Source: Evansella clarkii (GTDB lineage Bacteria > Bacillota > Bacilli > Bacillales > Salisediminibacteriaceae). Taken from it: a DNA stretch of 64,000 nucleotides. Positions 38,817 through 47,300 of this stretch are shown one piece after another. The notes beneath the pieces were generated by a model. The model saw only the letters and a program-made list of their open reading frames with translations, had not been told where the DNA came from and did not search any database. Both the position numbers and the translations under genes were made by a program. Numbering within the stretch: position 1 is the stretch's first letter; each line of letters opens with the position of its first letter. Location of the stretch: contig NZ_KV917376.1 of NCBI RefSeq assembly GCF_002019695.1, positions 1,139,293 through 1,203,292 of the forward strand, in the 5' to 3' direction.

Positions 38817-38975
38817 ATTAAAATTATAGTATTTGGCGCAACAGGTGGAGTAGGGTAATGGGTTTGAAATAACGGCTTTTGCCAGAACTCCAAAAAGTTA
38901 GAATTATCACAGGGTGGAGGCCTTTACTGATAATATAGATAGGGGAGTGAGGTAGTGTTCAGGGATTAGTAGTGT
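38817..38975 (+). pseudogene. remnant of an NAD(P)-binding (NmrA/YwnB-like) gene
   Basis: The frame at 38817 reads IKIIVFGATGGVG, the nucleotide-binding start of this family, and then stops. A different frame just downstream (38870 on) reads GFEITAFARTPKKL, the second beta-strand of the same fold. The sequence between them is shorter than in intact genes, and later codons fit only with further frameshifts. It is therefore a deleted, frameshifted remnant. Confidence 0.65.
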
Positions 38976-39022
38976 ATGAGAAAAAGAAGCAAAGGTATCA
39001 TTATAAAAGAAAAAGAGGGAAA

Positions 39023-39052
39023 ATACAGGGGATTGATCCTGTATATTTTAAG
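39023..39052 (+). terminator. hairpin before the par locus
   Basis: ATACAGG / CCTGTAT with an 8-nt loop and a short T-rich tail; it may insulate the iterons from upstream transcription. Confidence 0.5.
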
Positions 39053-39053
39053 T

Positions 39054-39210
39054 GTTTACAATAGTGTAAACAAGTAAACATAAATGTATTCAATTGTATT
39101 CATAATAGTATGCTTGTACACAAACCTGTTTACATGTTGGCATATAAGGGTTTTGGGAGCCTTTGGTAATGTATACATTATCGTATACTTGTATTCTATT
39201 TTGAATACGA
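39054..39210. repeat. centromere-like iteron array (parC/parN-like)
   Basis: About twelve copies of a 6-7 bp motif of the type TGTWTWC or its inverse: 39054 TGTTTAC, 39065 TGTAAAC, 39074 GTAAAC, 39085 and 39095 TGTATTC, 39108 GTATGC, 39116 TGTACAC, 39127 TGTTTAC, 39171 and 39183 GTATAC, 39191 GTATTC, 39203 GAATAC. Most are spaced 9-12 bp apart, one helical turn. It lies just upstream of the parM-like gene, where type II partition centromeres sit. Confidence 0.7.
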
Positions 39211-39221
39211 CTTTAGATTCA

Positions 39222-39250
39222 TTGACTGAATATTTTATTTTAGGTAACCT
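39222..39250 (+). promoter_or_regulatory. candidate promoter of parM-parR
   Basis: TTGACT (39222-39227), 17-bp spacer, TAACCT (39245-39250), just downstream of the iterons, so ParR binding could repress it. Confidence 0.5.
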
Positions 39251-39305
39251 TTTAATACATGGGGGAATAGTAGCCATGATATTTTAAGAGGAAGGTTTGA
39301 TCACA

Positions 39306-40490
39306 ATGAGTAAAAGCAGAATCGCTGCGGTTGATGTAGGAAATGATTCGCTGAAAGGACTTTTCGGAAAAGCAGACTTTGAACTTAATATACCTAACGT
39401 AATTGCACGGGACAGAGAGGACAGGCCTGTAATTGGCATTGAAGAACTTAATGATAAAGATCCCCTGGACGGAATACATATAAAGGTCCACTCCCCTGCC
39501 CTGAAAGAAAATAATGTAATTTACCGGGTTGGTAACCTGGCTGCGAAAAGTGATAATGCTGCAGAACTTGATCCAGGAAGCAGCAAATCTGAAGAAGACC
39601 AGACTCTGGTAATGCTTTTTGCATCCTTAGCACTGGATGCGGTAAGAGAAGAAAACTCAGATGTTTTTAAGCAGACTAATGGAGTTATTGATGCTAACTA
39701 TGTTTTAGGTACAGGACTTCCCCTTCGTGAAGTAAAAGAAGGAAAGGACGTAGGTTACCGGTCTCAGCTGTTAAGCTCTGTCCATCAGGTGGAGTTTCTC
39801 GTTACCCCGAAATACCAGGGAAAGAAGGTAAATATTAAGTTCGATGAGCTGAAAGTTTACCCAGAGGGCTTTGCGGCTTATATAAACTTAGTAATGGATA
39901 AAGAATTAAACATTATTAATAAGGATTTAATTGATAAGAGAATTCTTATCCAGGACATAGGAGGCTTATCGACAGATATTGCTGTAATTAAAAACCGGAA
40001 TGTTGATGATGATAAAGCACAAGGTTTTAATCTGGGTGTATCTGAAGCTCTGGAAGCTATCAGGGAAGAAATCAGAACAAAGCATGGCGTCGAATTAGAC
40101 AGCCGGCGGGATGTTGCAGATATTATTACAAAAAAGCAGGACAGGAATCATATTATGGTTAAAGGAAGCCGTACAAGCGTTCATGATATTACTGACCGGA
40201 TTTTACTGGAGCTTGCTAAGAAACAGTACCGCCATCTAAGAAATATGTGGCAAAAAAATTCACAGACTGAAATCTGCTATTTTGTAGGCGGAGGAGCAAC
40301 TGTGTTAAAAGATTACCTGAAAACGCTGAACAATAATTTAGACGGATATAATATTGGATTTTTTGAAGACGAAAAAGAAAGTATCTGGATGATGGCAAAT
40401 GCTTATTATAAACTAATCTATGATTTTTACAGAAAAAATATTCAAGAGGAACCTGCTAAAGACACGAATAAAAAGGTTGTAAAAAGTTAA
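39306..40490 (+). CDS. ParM/StbA-family actin-like ATPase
   Basis: A 394-residue actin-like protein. Phosphate-1 motif AAVDVGNDSLKG (D10, K17), phosphate-2 motif QDIGGLSTDIAVI (D217), and adenosine motif FVGGGATVL (G328-G330) are all intact. Such proteins form filaments that push plasmid copies apart. ATG 39306 follows GAGGAAGG; a TTG at 39297 is too close to that site. The next gene starts 12 nt later and looks like its DNA-binding partner; iterons lie upstream. No replication gene is nearby, so the locus appears chromosomal. Confidence 0.88.
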   Translation: MSKSRIAAVDVGNDSLKGLFGKADFELNIPNVIARDREDRPVIGIEELNDKDPLDGIHIKVHSPALKENNVIYRVGNLAAKSDNAAELDPGSSKSEEDQTLVMLFASLALDAVREENSDVFKQTNGVIDANYVLGTGLPLREVKEGKDVGYRSQLLSSVHQVEFLVTPKYQGKKVNIKFDELKVYPEGFAAYINLVMDKELNIINKDLIDKRILIQDIGGLSTDIAVIKNRNVDDDKAQGFNLGVSEALEAIREEIRTKHGVELDSRRDVADIITKKQDRNHIMVKGSRTSVHDITDRILLELAKKQYRHLRNMWQKNSQTEICYFVGGGATVLKDYLKTLNNNLDGYNIGFFEDEKESIWMMANAYYKLIYDFYRKNIQEEPAKDTNKKVVKS

Positions 40491-40502
40491 AAGGGTGATG
40501 AT

Positions 40503-41108
40503 ATGAAAAAGCAGGAGACCGGAATTCAGAGAGGCCAGGCAATAACATTCCGACTTCCTTCTGATACACCTGACCACATCCTCCAAAAGCTGCAAAGGCT
40601 GAAAGAAACAGAGCGGAGAAACTTTTCGAGCAAAATCGCCCAGTTTGTTTTAGAAGGAGTCAGCGATTCCTTAGGAAAGGAGAGGGAAACAGTAACAATT
40701 CCTCTTCCAAAGCAGCTAAGCAAAGAACAGCGTAACTGGCTGAAGCATACACACTCGGAAGCACTGCTGGGAAATGTGGTTTATCATTTATTGGCGGATC
40801 CTGTTCGGGCAGCTTCTGTATTAGCTTCCCTAAACAGTAATGCTCTAAGTATAGAGGAGGCTCTTTATTTACAGGAGGATGAAGCCGGAGAGGCGGCGGA
40901 AGACCATCATGCTGCTCCTCTCAGAAATACAGAGGAAAATGTTCTCTCTCCTCAGCTCACCCGGGTTGATAAGATTGATGAGGATCTGGAAAACTTCGAC
41001 TGGAACAAAGTAAGAGAAGAACAAGCCGCCACATCAGATAATGAAGCCGAGAAAGAGGAAAGTTCTGATGACTTACTTGGTGACTTTCTTGCTCAGATGA
41101 ATAAGTAG
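40503..41108 (+). CDS. ParR-like partner of the actin-like ATPase
   Basis: A 201-residue protein with no strong family match by eye. The N-terminus has a ribbon-helix-helix-like pattern: a basic strand QAITFRLPSD followed by two helices (about 20-55). A second basic segment (about 60-100) follows, and the C-terminal half is acidic and probably disordered, ending DDLLGDFLAQMNK, which could be the peptide that caps ParM filaments. This layout (DNA-binding N-terminus, acidic tail) matches ParR. Function is inferred from position and architecture. Confidence 0.65.
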   Translation: MKKQETGIQRGQAITFRLPSDTPDHILQKLQRLKETERRNFSSKIAQFVLEGVSDSLGKERETVTIPLPKQLSKEQRNWLKHTHSEALLGNVVYHLLADPVRAASVLASLNSNALSIEEALYLQEDEAGEAAEDHHAAPLRNTEENVLSPQLTRVDKIDEDLENFDWNKVREEQAATSDNEAEKEESSDDLLGDFLAQMNK

Positions 41109-41111
41109 ACC

Positions 41112-41142
41112 AAAATGACACTTTTTTAAGTGTCATTTTTTT
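41112..41142. terminator. terminator after parM-parR
   Basis: AAAATGACACTT / AAGTGTCATTTT with T-run; also usable by the convergent minus-strand gene. Confidence 0.88.
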
Positions 41143-41146
41143 ATCG

Positions 41147-41878
41147 CTAATGCCTGACAGGCGGAATAATTATATTCCTTTCATTCAGTAAAGAAACATG
41201 TAGTTCAAGGTCTCGTGTAACTGAGGCAAAAAAGATTCTTTTTATATTATGATATCCCTGAATTGCAAGCTGCTGTTTAAGCCAGTGCTCATCCACATTA
41301 AATTCCTGAAGCACATTTTTATAAACTTTTCCTTCTATAATGACAGGAAAAGAAATTGAGGGGGATTTTGCATTCAGTTCCAGGTCTTCCAGTGTCACTG
41401 ATCTTTTTTGTGCTTTTTTCAGTACGCTCAGTGCACCGTTCGGCTCGATGATTGCTGTTTCAACTTCCTTTATATCAAAAACATTCTTTTCTCTTAGCAT
41501 CTGCAGTATATTATCTACGGAGTAACGGATCTCTTTTAAGTTAGCAGTAATGAACTTTCCATTTTGTATAACAACAGTAGGTTCAAAGGTAATCAACTTG
41601 CCAAATTTTCGTTTAGATAACTTCCAGTTTGCAATAATTCTTTGAAAAATACCAAGAATGATTATGGCAACAGCGGTTGGGAAGTGGTGAATAGAAGGAT
41701 CAGCTATATCGGCACCAACTACAGCTCCTAATGTAACTATAATGAGAAAATCAAATACAGGTAATTCTCCTATCGCGCGCTTCCCCATAAAAAGAGTTAT
41801 AAACAATAATAAAGGAATAATAGTAATTATTCTGCCGGTAACCAGGAGGGAATCCTTTAGTAACTCCAACTTTTTCAC
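41147..41878 (-). CDS. DUF421 (YetF-like) membrane protein
   Basis: A 243-residue protein with three N-terminal membrane helices, including FMGKRAIGELPVFDFLIIV (the DUF421 signature GKRxxxELxxFDFL), and a cytoplasmic domain with SVDNILQMLREKNVFDIKEVE. The family includes YetF and YrbG/YkjA; function is not established. The GTG at 41878 has only a weak ribosome site. It is convergent with the par locus, from which a terminator separates it. Confidence 0.88.
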   Translation of the reverse strand: MKKLELLKDSLLVTGRIITIIPLLLFITLFMGKRAIGELPVFDFLIIVTLGAVVGADIADPSIHHFPTAVAIIILGIFQRIIANWKLSKRKFGKLITFEPTVVIQNGKFITANLKEIRYSVDNILQMLREKNVFDIKEVETAIIEPNGALSVLKKAQKRSVTLEDLELNAKSPSISFPVIIEGKVYKNVLQEFNVDEHWLKQQLAIQGYHNIKRIFFASVTRDLELHVSLLNERNIIIPPVRH

Positions 41879-41944
41879 CGCTTTCAGTATTGATTAGGAT
41901 AATTCAGTATTTATAACATTTTTTCCATAAAGACTGGATAAATA

Positions 41945-42577
41945 CTAGTTGTTCCTCTTCTGTCTGATCCACATTTCGGCAAGTATGAGATTCCCTGGGA
42001 GAGCGAGCCAAATGGCTCCAACATAACCAACTGTAAAATTATCTAATGTGTATCCTATCAAGGCGGACCAGATTCGAAAGGTCACAGCTGCTAAGGTTAC
42101 TGCATAACTCCTGTACATCCATTCCCGATGAAGGGGGATGTTTTTCTGCCTGATATAGTAATAAGCAAGATAAGTAGTAACCAGCCAGGAGATGGATAGC
42201 GCAAAAAAACCGAGCTTAGACAGAAAACCACCGAAGGCGTACAAGGATAAATAAACACCAGCCACCCCACTTATGGCTATAGCTATAACATATAATTTAC
42301 CCAGAGATCGATGTATGGAAAGTCTGCGGGACCTTGTTTTATTCAGAAGGAACTGAATGGGCCCAATGAGAATGGCAATAGATGCAGTAATAATATGAAC
42401 GTATAAAGCATACTTCCACGGCTTATGCTCCATGGTGTACATCTCAAGACCTTGGTCTATTATTATTTGATTTCCAGCTACAGGGTCTAAAACAAAATAC
42501 CTGATTAGAGAGGCTAAGCCAAGAGCTATCGCAGACAAAAAAACGAAGCCGGCAGCTATTTTGAAATACCAGTTCAT
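41945..42577 (-). CDS. DUF2306 membrane protein
   Basis: A 210-residue protein with about six hydrophobic helices. The family pattern HIITASIAILIGPIQF, RSLGKLYVIAI and HREWMYRSYAVTLAAVTFR is clear; the conserved histidines might bind heme or metal, but no function is proven. AAGGAG lies upstream of the ATG. It is 66 nt from the DUF421 gene and may share its transcript. Confidence 0.8.
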   Translation of the reverse strand: MNWYFKIAAGFVFLSAIALGLASLIRYFVLDPVAGNQIIIDQGLEMYTMEHKPWKYALYVHIITASIAILIGPIQFLLNKTRSRRLSIHRSLGKLYVIAIAISGVAGVYLSLYAFGGFLSKLGFFALSISWLVTTYLAYYYIRQKNIPLHREWMYRSYAVTLAAVTFRIWSALIGYTLDNFTVGYVGAIWLALPGNLILAEMWIRQKRNN

Positions 42578-42767
42578 TTAATTTAATCTCCTTTTCTGAT
42601 ATGGCTTCACAGCATTGCTCTGATGGGAACTGAACAGGCAGTTAGTTAATGACTGCCGGTAGTAAAAAAGCTAGCCAGGAGGCAGCCAGGAGGCATTCGC
42701 GAGGCCTGACAGGCTTAGTCTTACTTCATCCACGTCTCTCTTGATAAAATATGTTATGTGACGAAAA
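42578..42767. other. gap between the DUF2306 gene and ahpF
   Basis: No gene. A short direct repeat of AGCCAGGAGGC lies near 42672-42694. The promoter of the DUF2306 gene should be here on the minus strand. Confidence 0.35.
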
Positions 42768-42812
42768 AAAGAAGCCGCCTCCCTATCGTTTTGATAGGAA
42801 GTGGCTTCTTTA
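42768..42812 (-). terminator. terminator of ahpC-ahpF
   Basis: AGAAGCCACTTCCTATC / GATAGGGAGGCGGCTTCT on the minus strand with a T-run; can act both ways. Confidence 0.88.
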
Positions 42813-42833
42813 ATAAATTGCGTTATCTTTAAA

Positions 42834-44393
42834 TTATTTAGCCGCAGCACTTTCTGCTGGCGTTGTATTTCTAATCAGGTAATCGAATGCACCTAATGCA
42901 GCTGTAGCACCGGATCCCATAGAAATAATGATTTGCTTGTAGGCACTGTTAGTACAGTCTCCTGCCGCAAACACCCCAGGTACATTTGTAGCACCATGAG
43001 AATCTACGACGATTTCACCGAAACGATTACGTTCAAGAGTCCCGTCTAGCCAGTCAGTGTTAGGTACAAGCCCGATCTGAACGAATACCCCGGCTAATTC
43101 AATATGGTGTACTTCTTCCGTATCGCGGTCCATGTAAGAAATACCGTTTACTTTGTCATCGCCGGTAATTTCTTTCGTCTGAGCATTTTTAATTACAGTG
43201 ACGTTTGGCAGGCTGTTTAAGCGTTCCTGCAGCACTTCGTCAGCTTTCAGCTCAGGCATGAACTCAAGAACCGTCACATGGTTTACAATACCTGCAAGGT
43301 CGATTGCAGCTTCTACACCAGAGTTACCTCCACCGATAACTGCAACGTCTTTTCCTTCAAACAGAGGACCATCACAGTGAGGGCAGTAAGCTACCCCTTT
43401 GTTTTTGAACTCCTGTTCTCCAGGTACGCCTACATTGCGCCAGCGTGCTCCAGTAGAAAGAATCACGCTCTTACTTTTCAGAACAGCACCGTTTTCAAGC
43501 TCGATCTCAATTAAATCTTTTTTCTCCAGGCGTTTAGCACGCTGAAGTTTCATTACATCGATATCGTATTCTTTTACGTGCTCTTCCAGGCTTGCTGCAA
43601 GTTTTGGTCCTTCTGTGTACTTCTGGCTGATAAAGTTTTCAATGCTCAGCGTGTCCATAATCTGGCCGCCGAAACGGTCAGCTACGATACCTGTGCGAAT
43701 CCCTTTACGGGCAGCATAGATAGCAGAACTTGCACCCGCAGGACCGCCGCCGACAACGAGTACATCGAATGGATCTTTGTCAGCTAATTCTGATGCATCA
43801 GGGCCGCTTCCCAGCTGTGCAAGAATCTCTTCCACTGTCATTCTGCCGCTGCTGAATGATTCACCATTAAGGTAAACAGTTGGCACGGCCATAATGTCTT
43901 TGCTTTCTACCTCATCTTTAAAGGCAGCACCATCGATCATTGTATGGCAGATGCCAGGGTTAAGAACACTCATTAAGTTAAGTGCCTGTACTACGTCAGG
44001 GCAGTTTTGGCAGCTCAGGCTGATATAAGATTCAAAATGATATTCGCCTTCGATATTTTTGATCTGGTCGATAACATTCTGTTCTGCTTTAGGAGCTCTT
44101 CCGCTCACCTGCAGCAATGCTAAAACAAGCGAAGTGAACTCATGCCCTAAAGGAATACCAGCAAATACAATACCAGTATCTTCCCCTGGCCGGTTTACAC
44201 TAAAGCTTGGAGTTCTTTCCAGATTAGTTTTTTCAACAGTAATCCTGGAAGACATAGAAGCAAGTTCGTCGACAAGAGAGAGCATATCCTCAGAAACTTT
44301 ATCATTTCCTGCGCTTACTTTAAGAAGGACGTCCCCTTCCATAAGCTGCAAGTATTGGTTTAATTGTGATTTAATTTGCGGTTCAAGTACCAT
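42834..44393 (-). CDS. ahpF: alkyl hydroperoxide reductase subunit F
   Basis: A 519-residue FAD protein that passes electrons from NADH to AhpC. The N-terminal double-thioredoxin domain has the redox pair CQNC (C128, C131). The FAD site [14 protein letters not shown] starts at about 211; the second redox pair CPHC is at C337/C340; the NADH site [14 protein letters not shown] follows. It lies 12 nt downstream of ahpC in one operon. Confidence 0.97.
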   Translation of the reverse strand: MVLEPQIKSQLNQYLQLMEGDVLLKVSAGNDKVSEDMLSLVDELASMSSRITVEKTNLERTPSFSVNRPGEDTGIVFAGIPLGHEFTSLVLALLQVSGRAPKAEQNVIDQIKNIEGEYHFESYISLSCQNCPDVVQALNLMSVLNPGICHTMIDGAAFKDEVESKDIMAVPTVYLNGESFSSGRMTVEEILAQLGSGPDASELADKDPFDVLVVGGGPAGASSAIYAARKGIRTGIVADRFGGQIMDTLSIENFISQKYTEGPKLAASLEEHVKEYDIDVMKLQRAKRLEKKDLIEIELENGAVLKSKSVILSTGARWRNVGVPGEQEFKNKGVAYCPHCDGPLFEGKDVAVIGGGNSGVEAAIDLAGIVNHVTVLEFMPELKADEVLQERLNSLPNVTVIKNAQTKEITGDDKVNGISYMDRDTEEVHHIELAGVFVQIGLVPNTDWLDGTLERNRFGEIVVDSHGATNVPGVFAAGDCTNSAYKQIIISMGSGATAALGAFDYLIRNTTPAESAAAK

Positions 44394-44405
44394 TTATAAA
44401 ACTCC

Positions 44406-44969
44406 TTAGATTTTCCCTACCAGATCCAGGCTTGGCTTAAGTGTTTCGTCTCCCTCTTGCCATTTAGCCGGGCAAACTTCACCAGGGTTATTTCTTACAT
44501 ATTGTGCTGCTTTAATTTTATTTACAAGAGTACTTGCATCACGGCCGATGCCTTCAGCGTTAATTTCCGCAGCTTGTACTACACCGTCTGGATCGATGAT
44601 GAATGTACCGCGATCAGCAAGACCGGACACTTCGTTCAGTACATCAAAGTTACGGGAAAGTGTCTGTGAAGGATCACCGATCATAGCGTAAGTGATTTTT
44701 CCGATTGTTTCAGAGCTGTCATGCCAGCCTTTATGAGTAAAGTGAGTATCTGTAGAAGCTGAGAATACTTCCACTCCAAGTTCTTTCAAAGCAGCATACT
44801 CATTTTGAAGGTCTTCAAGCTCTGTTGGGCAGACAAAAGTGAAGTCTGCAGGGTAGAAACAAAGAACGCTCCACTGGCCTTTAAAGCTTTCTTCTGATAC
44901 CTCGATGAATTCACCATTTTTAAAAGCTTGTGCTGTGAATGGTTGTACTTCTGTTCCGATAATAGACAT
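44406..44969 (-). CDS. ahpC: alkyl hydroperoxide reductase subunit C
   Basis: A 187-residue typical 2-Cys peroxiredoxin that reduces H2O2 and organic peroxides. The peroxidatic Cys is C47 in FTFVCPTE, the resolving Cys is C166 in GEVCPAKW. It has a GGGAGGAATTT site before the ATG. First gene of ahpC-ahpF, behind a PerR-type operator and a TTGACA promoter. Confidence 0.98.
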   Translation of the reverse strand: MSIIGTEVQPFTAQAFKNGEFIEVSEESFKGQWSVLCFYPADFTFVCPTELEDLQNEYAALKELGVEVFSASTDTHFTHKGWHDSSETIGKITYAMIGDPSQTLSRNFDVLNEVSGLADRGTFIIDPDGVVQAAEINAEGIGRDASTLVNKIKAAQYVRNNPGEVCPAKWQEGDETLKPSLDLVGKI

Positions 44970-45020
44970 GTAAATTCCTCCCGTTAATAGTGTTATTTAA
45001 AATACAACAATAATGTTTTG

Positions 45021-45035
45021 TTGTAATAATTATAA
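45021..45035. promoter_or_regulatory. PerR box of ahpCF
   Basis: TTGTAATAATTATAA, one mismatch from the PerR consensus TTATAATnATTATAA. It lies between the promoter and ahpC, where PerR would block transcription until peroxide oxidises it. Confidence 0.75.
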
Positions 45036-45045
45036 TTCGATATTT

Positions 45046-45074
45046 ATTATTATATAGTGTGTATTTTTTGTCAA
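45046..45074 (-). promoter_or_regulatory. promoter of ahpCF
   Basis: Minus strand TTGACA (complement of 45069-45074), 17-bp spacer, AATAAT (complement of 45046-45051). Confidence 0.6.
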
Positions 45075-45669
45075 GTAAACAGGGCTACTTTAGTTAAAAT
45101 TATCATATATTGTTGAACTGAGTTAAAAACACTGTGTTTTCACAAAAAGAAAAGTCAATAGTGACGGATTTCGCCAGTTTTATGTAAAAAAATATTTCTG
45201 AACATAATCACTCCGGTGCCCTGACTTTCTCAATTAATTAATTGATATTCTCATTTGAATATGATATCAAAATTGCAAAAAAATTCAAGTAAACTGACTT
45301 GCAAAGTTTAATGAGGGGAGAAAACAGGGGGCAGGAAGTATGACCTTTAATGAAAGAAGGAACAGTTACGACACAAATTCCCCATTCAATCTGGCTGTAT
45401 AAAATAAAAATCGGTGAGTTTTTGGGATTATTATACTGATATTCCTTGTTTTAAAGAAGTTTGGGGTCTTTACTCTTTTTTATGGGCGTTAAATAGTTTA
45501 TAATTATCAGATAAATAGTAGATATTTCACTATATAAATTATTATAATAGATTATGATATAGTTATAGTAGAAACGATAAAGAGATGTTCCTGGGTGGCG
45601 CCTGCTTTTTTGGACTTCTGAGCATGAGTGCCTGTCTTTTATTCAAATATTAGGATAAGGAAGGTTATA
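45075..45669. other. long gap between ahpC and mqo
   Basis: No gene beyond a 17-codon frame at 45340 that I do not accept. An inverted repeat TTGATATTC ... GAATATGATATCAA lies at about 45242-45272. The AT-rich run at 45500-45570 probably holds the mqo promoter. Confidence 0.4.
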
Positions 45670-47181
45670 ATGAGTAGCACACAGAAAAAAACAGACGTTA
45701 TCTTAATTGGTGCCGGGGTCATGAGTGCGACTTTGGGAGCGCTGCTGAAAGAGCTGGCACCTCAATGGGAAATTAGAGTTTTTGAGAAACTCGAAAGCGC
45801 AGGAGAAGAAAGCTCTAATGAATGGAATAACGCAGGTACGGGCCATGCTGCACTATGCGAGCTTAACTATACACCCGAAAAACCTGACGGGACAATAGAT
45901 ATTGCTAAGGCTGTAAAAGTGAATGAACAATTTCAGATTTCAAGGCAGTTCTGGTCTTATCTCGTTGACAGCAACCTGATTCACAATCCGGAAGATTTTA
46001 TTATGTCGATACCTCATATGAGTTTCGTACAAGGAAAGAATAACGTAACATTTTTAAAGAAACGTTTTAAAGCGCTTTCAGAGAACCCGCTTTTTGAGGG
46101 CATGGAGTTTTCTGATGATCCTTTAAAACTGAAGGAATGGATACCGCTTATTATGGAAGGCCGTTCCAGGGACGAGCACATAGCTGCAACAAAGATTGAC
46201 TCGGGAACAGATGTTAACTTTGGCGCATTAACACGTATGCTTTTTGCTCATTTGAAAAAGCAAAATGTTGAGGTGAACTACGAACATAGTGTAGAAGATT
46301 TTAAGCGGACAAGTGACGGGCAGTGGGACTTGAAAATCAGGAATCTGAAGACAAATCAGCTGGAGAACCACACGGCAAAGTTCGTCTTTATAGGGGCCGG
46401 TGGCGGAAGCCTGCCACTTCTTCAGAAAACTGGCATCCCTGAATCAAGAAATATTGGGGGATTCCCTGTTAGCGGCTTGTTTATGGCTTGCAAAAATCAG
46501 GATGTTGTGGAAAAGCATGAGGCGAAAGTATACGGAAAGGCTAAGGTCGGTGCTCCGCCTATGTCTGTTCCTCATCTCGATACAAGATATATTGATAATA
46601 AAAAATCTTTGCTGTTTGGTCCGTTCGCCGGATTCTCGCCTAAATTCTTGAAGACCGGTTCGAATATGGATTTAATAGGATCTGTAAAACCAACTAACGT
46701 AGTTACAATGCTTGCTGCCGGAGTTAAGGAAATGTCGCTGACAAAATACCTTATCCAGCAGGTAATGGCATCGAAAGAAAAACGTATGGAAGAGCTGCGT
46801 GAATTTATTCCTGATGCTAAAAGCGAAGATTGGGAGATAGTAGTGGCAGGCCAGCGAGTACAGGTTATCAAAGATACTGACGCCGGGAAGGGAACACTCC
46901 AATTTGGTACAGAAGTGGTCAGTGCAGCTGACGGGTCCGTAGCTGCATTGCTGGGAGCTTCTCCAGGAGCATCTACTGCGGTTCACGTCATGCTGGAAGT
47001 ATTAGAAAGGTGTTTCCCGGAACAAATCGAATCGTGGGAGCCCAAAATCAAAAATATGATTCCTTCATACGGTGTTTCACTTTCAGATAATCCGGAGCTT
47101 TTCAGAGAAATTAGTACTAACACAGCAGAAACGCTTGGTCTGAGTAATAAAAAGGAAGAAAGAGAACGTGTTTATAGTTAA
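45670..47181 (+). CDS. mqo: malate:quinone oxidoreductase
   Basis: A 503-residue FAD enzyme that oxidises malate to oxaloacetate and passes electrons to quinone, a peripheral membrane step of the TCA cycle. The FAD motif [17 protein letters not shown] is near the start; [20 protein letters not shown] and the C-terminal [10 protein letters not shown] block are family signatures. ATG 45670 follows AAGGAAGG; an earlier frame start at 45628 has no ribosome site. Two hairpins lie behind the gene. Confidence 0.96.
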   Translation: MSSTQKKTDVILIGAGVMSATLGALLKELAPQWEIRVFEKLESAGEESSNEWNNAGTGHAALCELNYTPEKPDGTIDIAKAVKVNEQFQISRQFWSYLVDSNLIHNPEDFIMSIPHMSFVQGKNNVTFLKKRFKALSENPLFEGMEFSDDPLKLKEWIPLIMEGRSRDEHIAATKIDSGTDVNFGALTRMLFAHLKKQNVEVNYEHSVEDFKRTSDGQWDLKIRNLKTNQLENHTAKFVFIGAGGGSLPLLQKTGIPESRNIGGFPVSGLFMACKNQDVVEKHEAKVYGKAKVGAPPMSVPHLDTRYIDNKKSLLFGPFAGFSPKFLKTGSNMDLIGSVKPTNVVTMLAAGVKEMSLTKYLIQQVMASKEKRMEELREFIPDAKSEDWEIVVAGQRVQVIKDTDAGKGTLQFGTEVVSAADGSVAALLGASPGASTAVHVMLEVLERCFPEQIESWEPKIKNMIPSYGVSLSDNPELFREISTNTAETLGLSNKKEERERVYS

Positions 47182-47201
47182 ATTTCAATAATCATATTAA
47201 A

Positions 47202-47240
47202 AGAAGGGGGAGGGATATATGTCTCTTCCCCTTCTATATG
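47202..47240 (+). terminator. hairpin after mqo
   Basis: AGAAGGGG-AG / CTCTTCCCCTTCT stem; the tail is only moderately T-rich. Confidence 0.6.
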
Positions 47241-47257
47241 TTTATCCCACAGTAAGA

Positions 47258-47297
47258 TAAAAAGAGGTATGGAAGGATCCCCTTTCCATACCTCTTA
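47258..47297 (-). terminator. terminator of the minus-strand substrate-binding protein gene
   Basis: AAGAGGTATGGAAAGG / CCTTCCATACCTCTT on the minus strand then TTTATC. Confidence 0.8.
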
Positions 47298-47300
47298 TGA

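Noticed and set aside
39084-39287. 67-codon plus-strand frame across the iterons
   Set aside because: Its sequence is the translation of the repeated GTATAC-type motifs; no ribosome site.
45340-45393. 17-codon frame before mqo
   Set aside because: Too short, no family features, nothing downstream to link it to.
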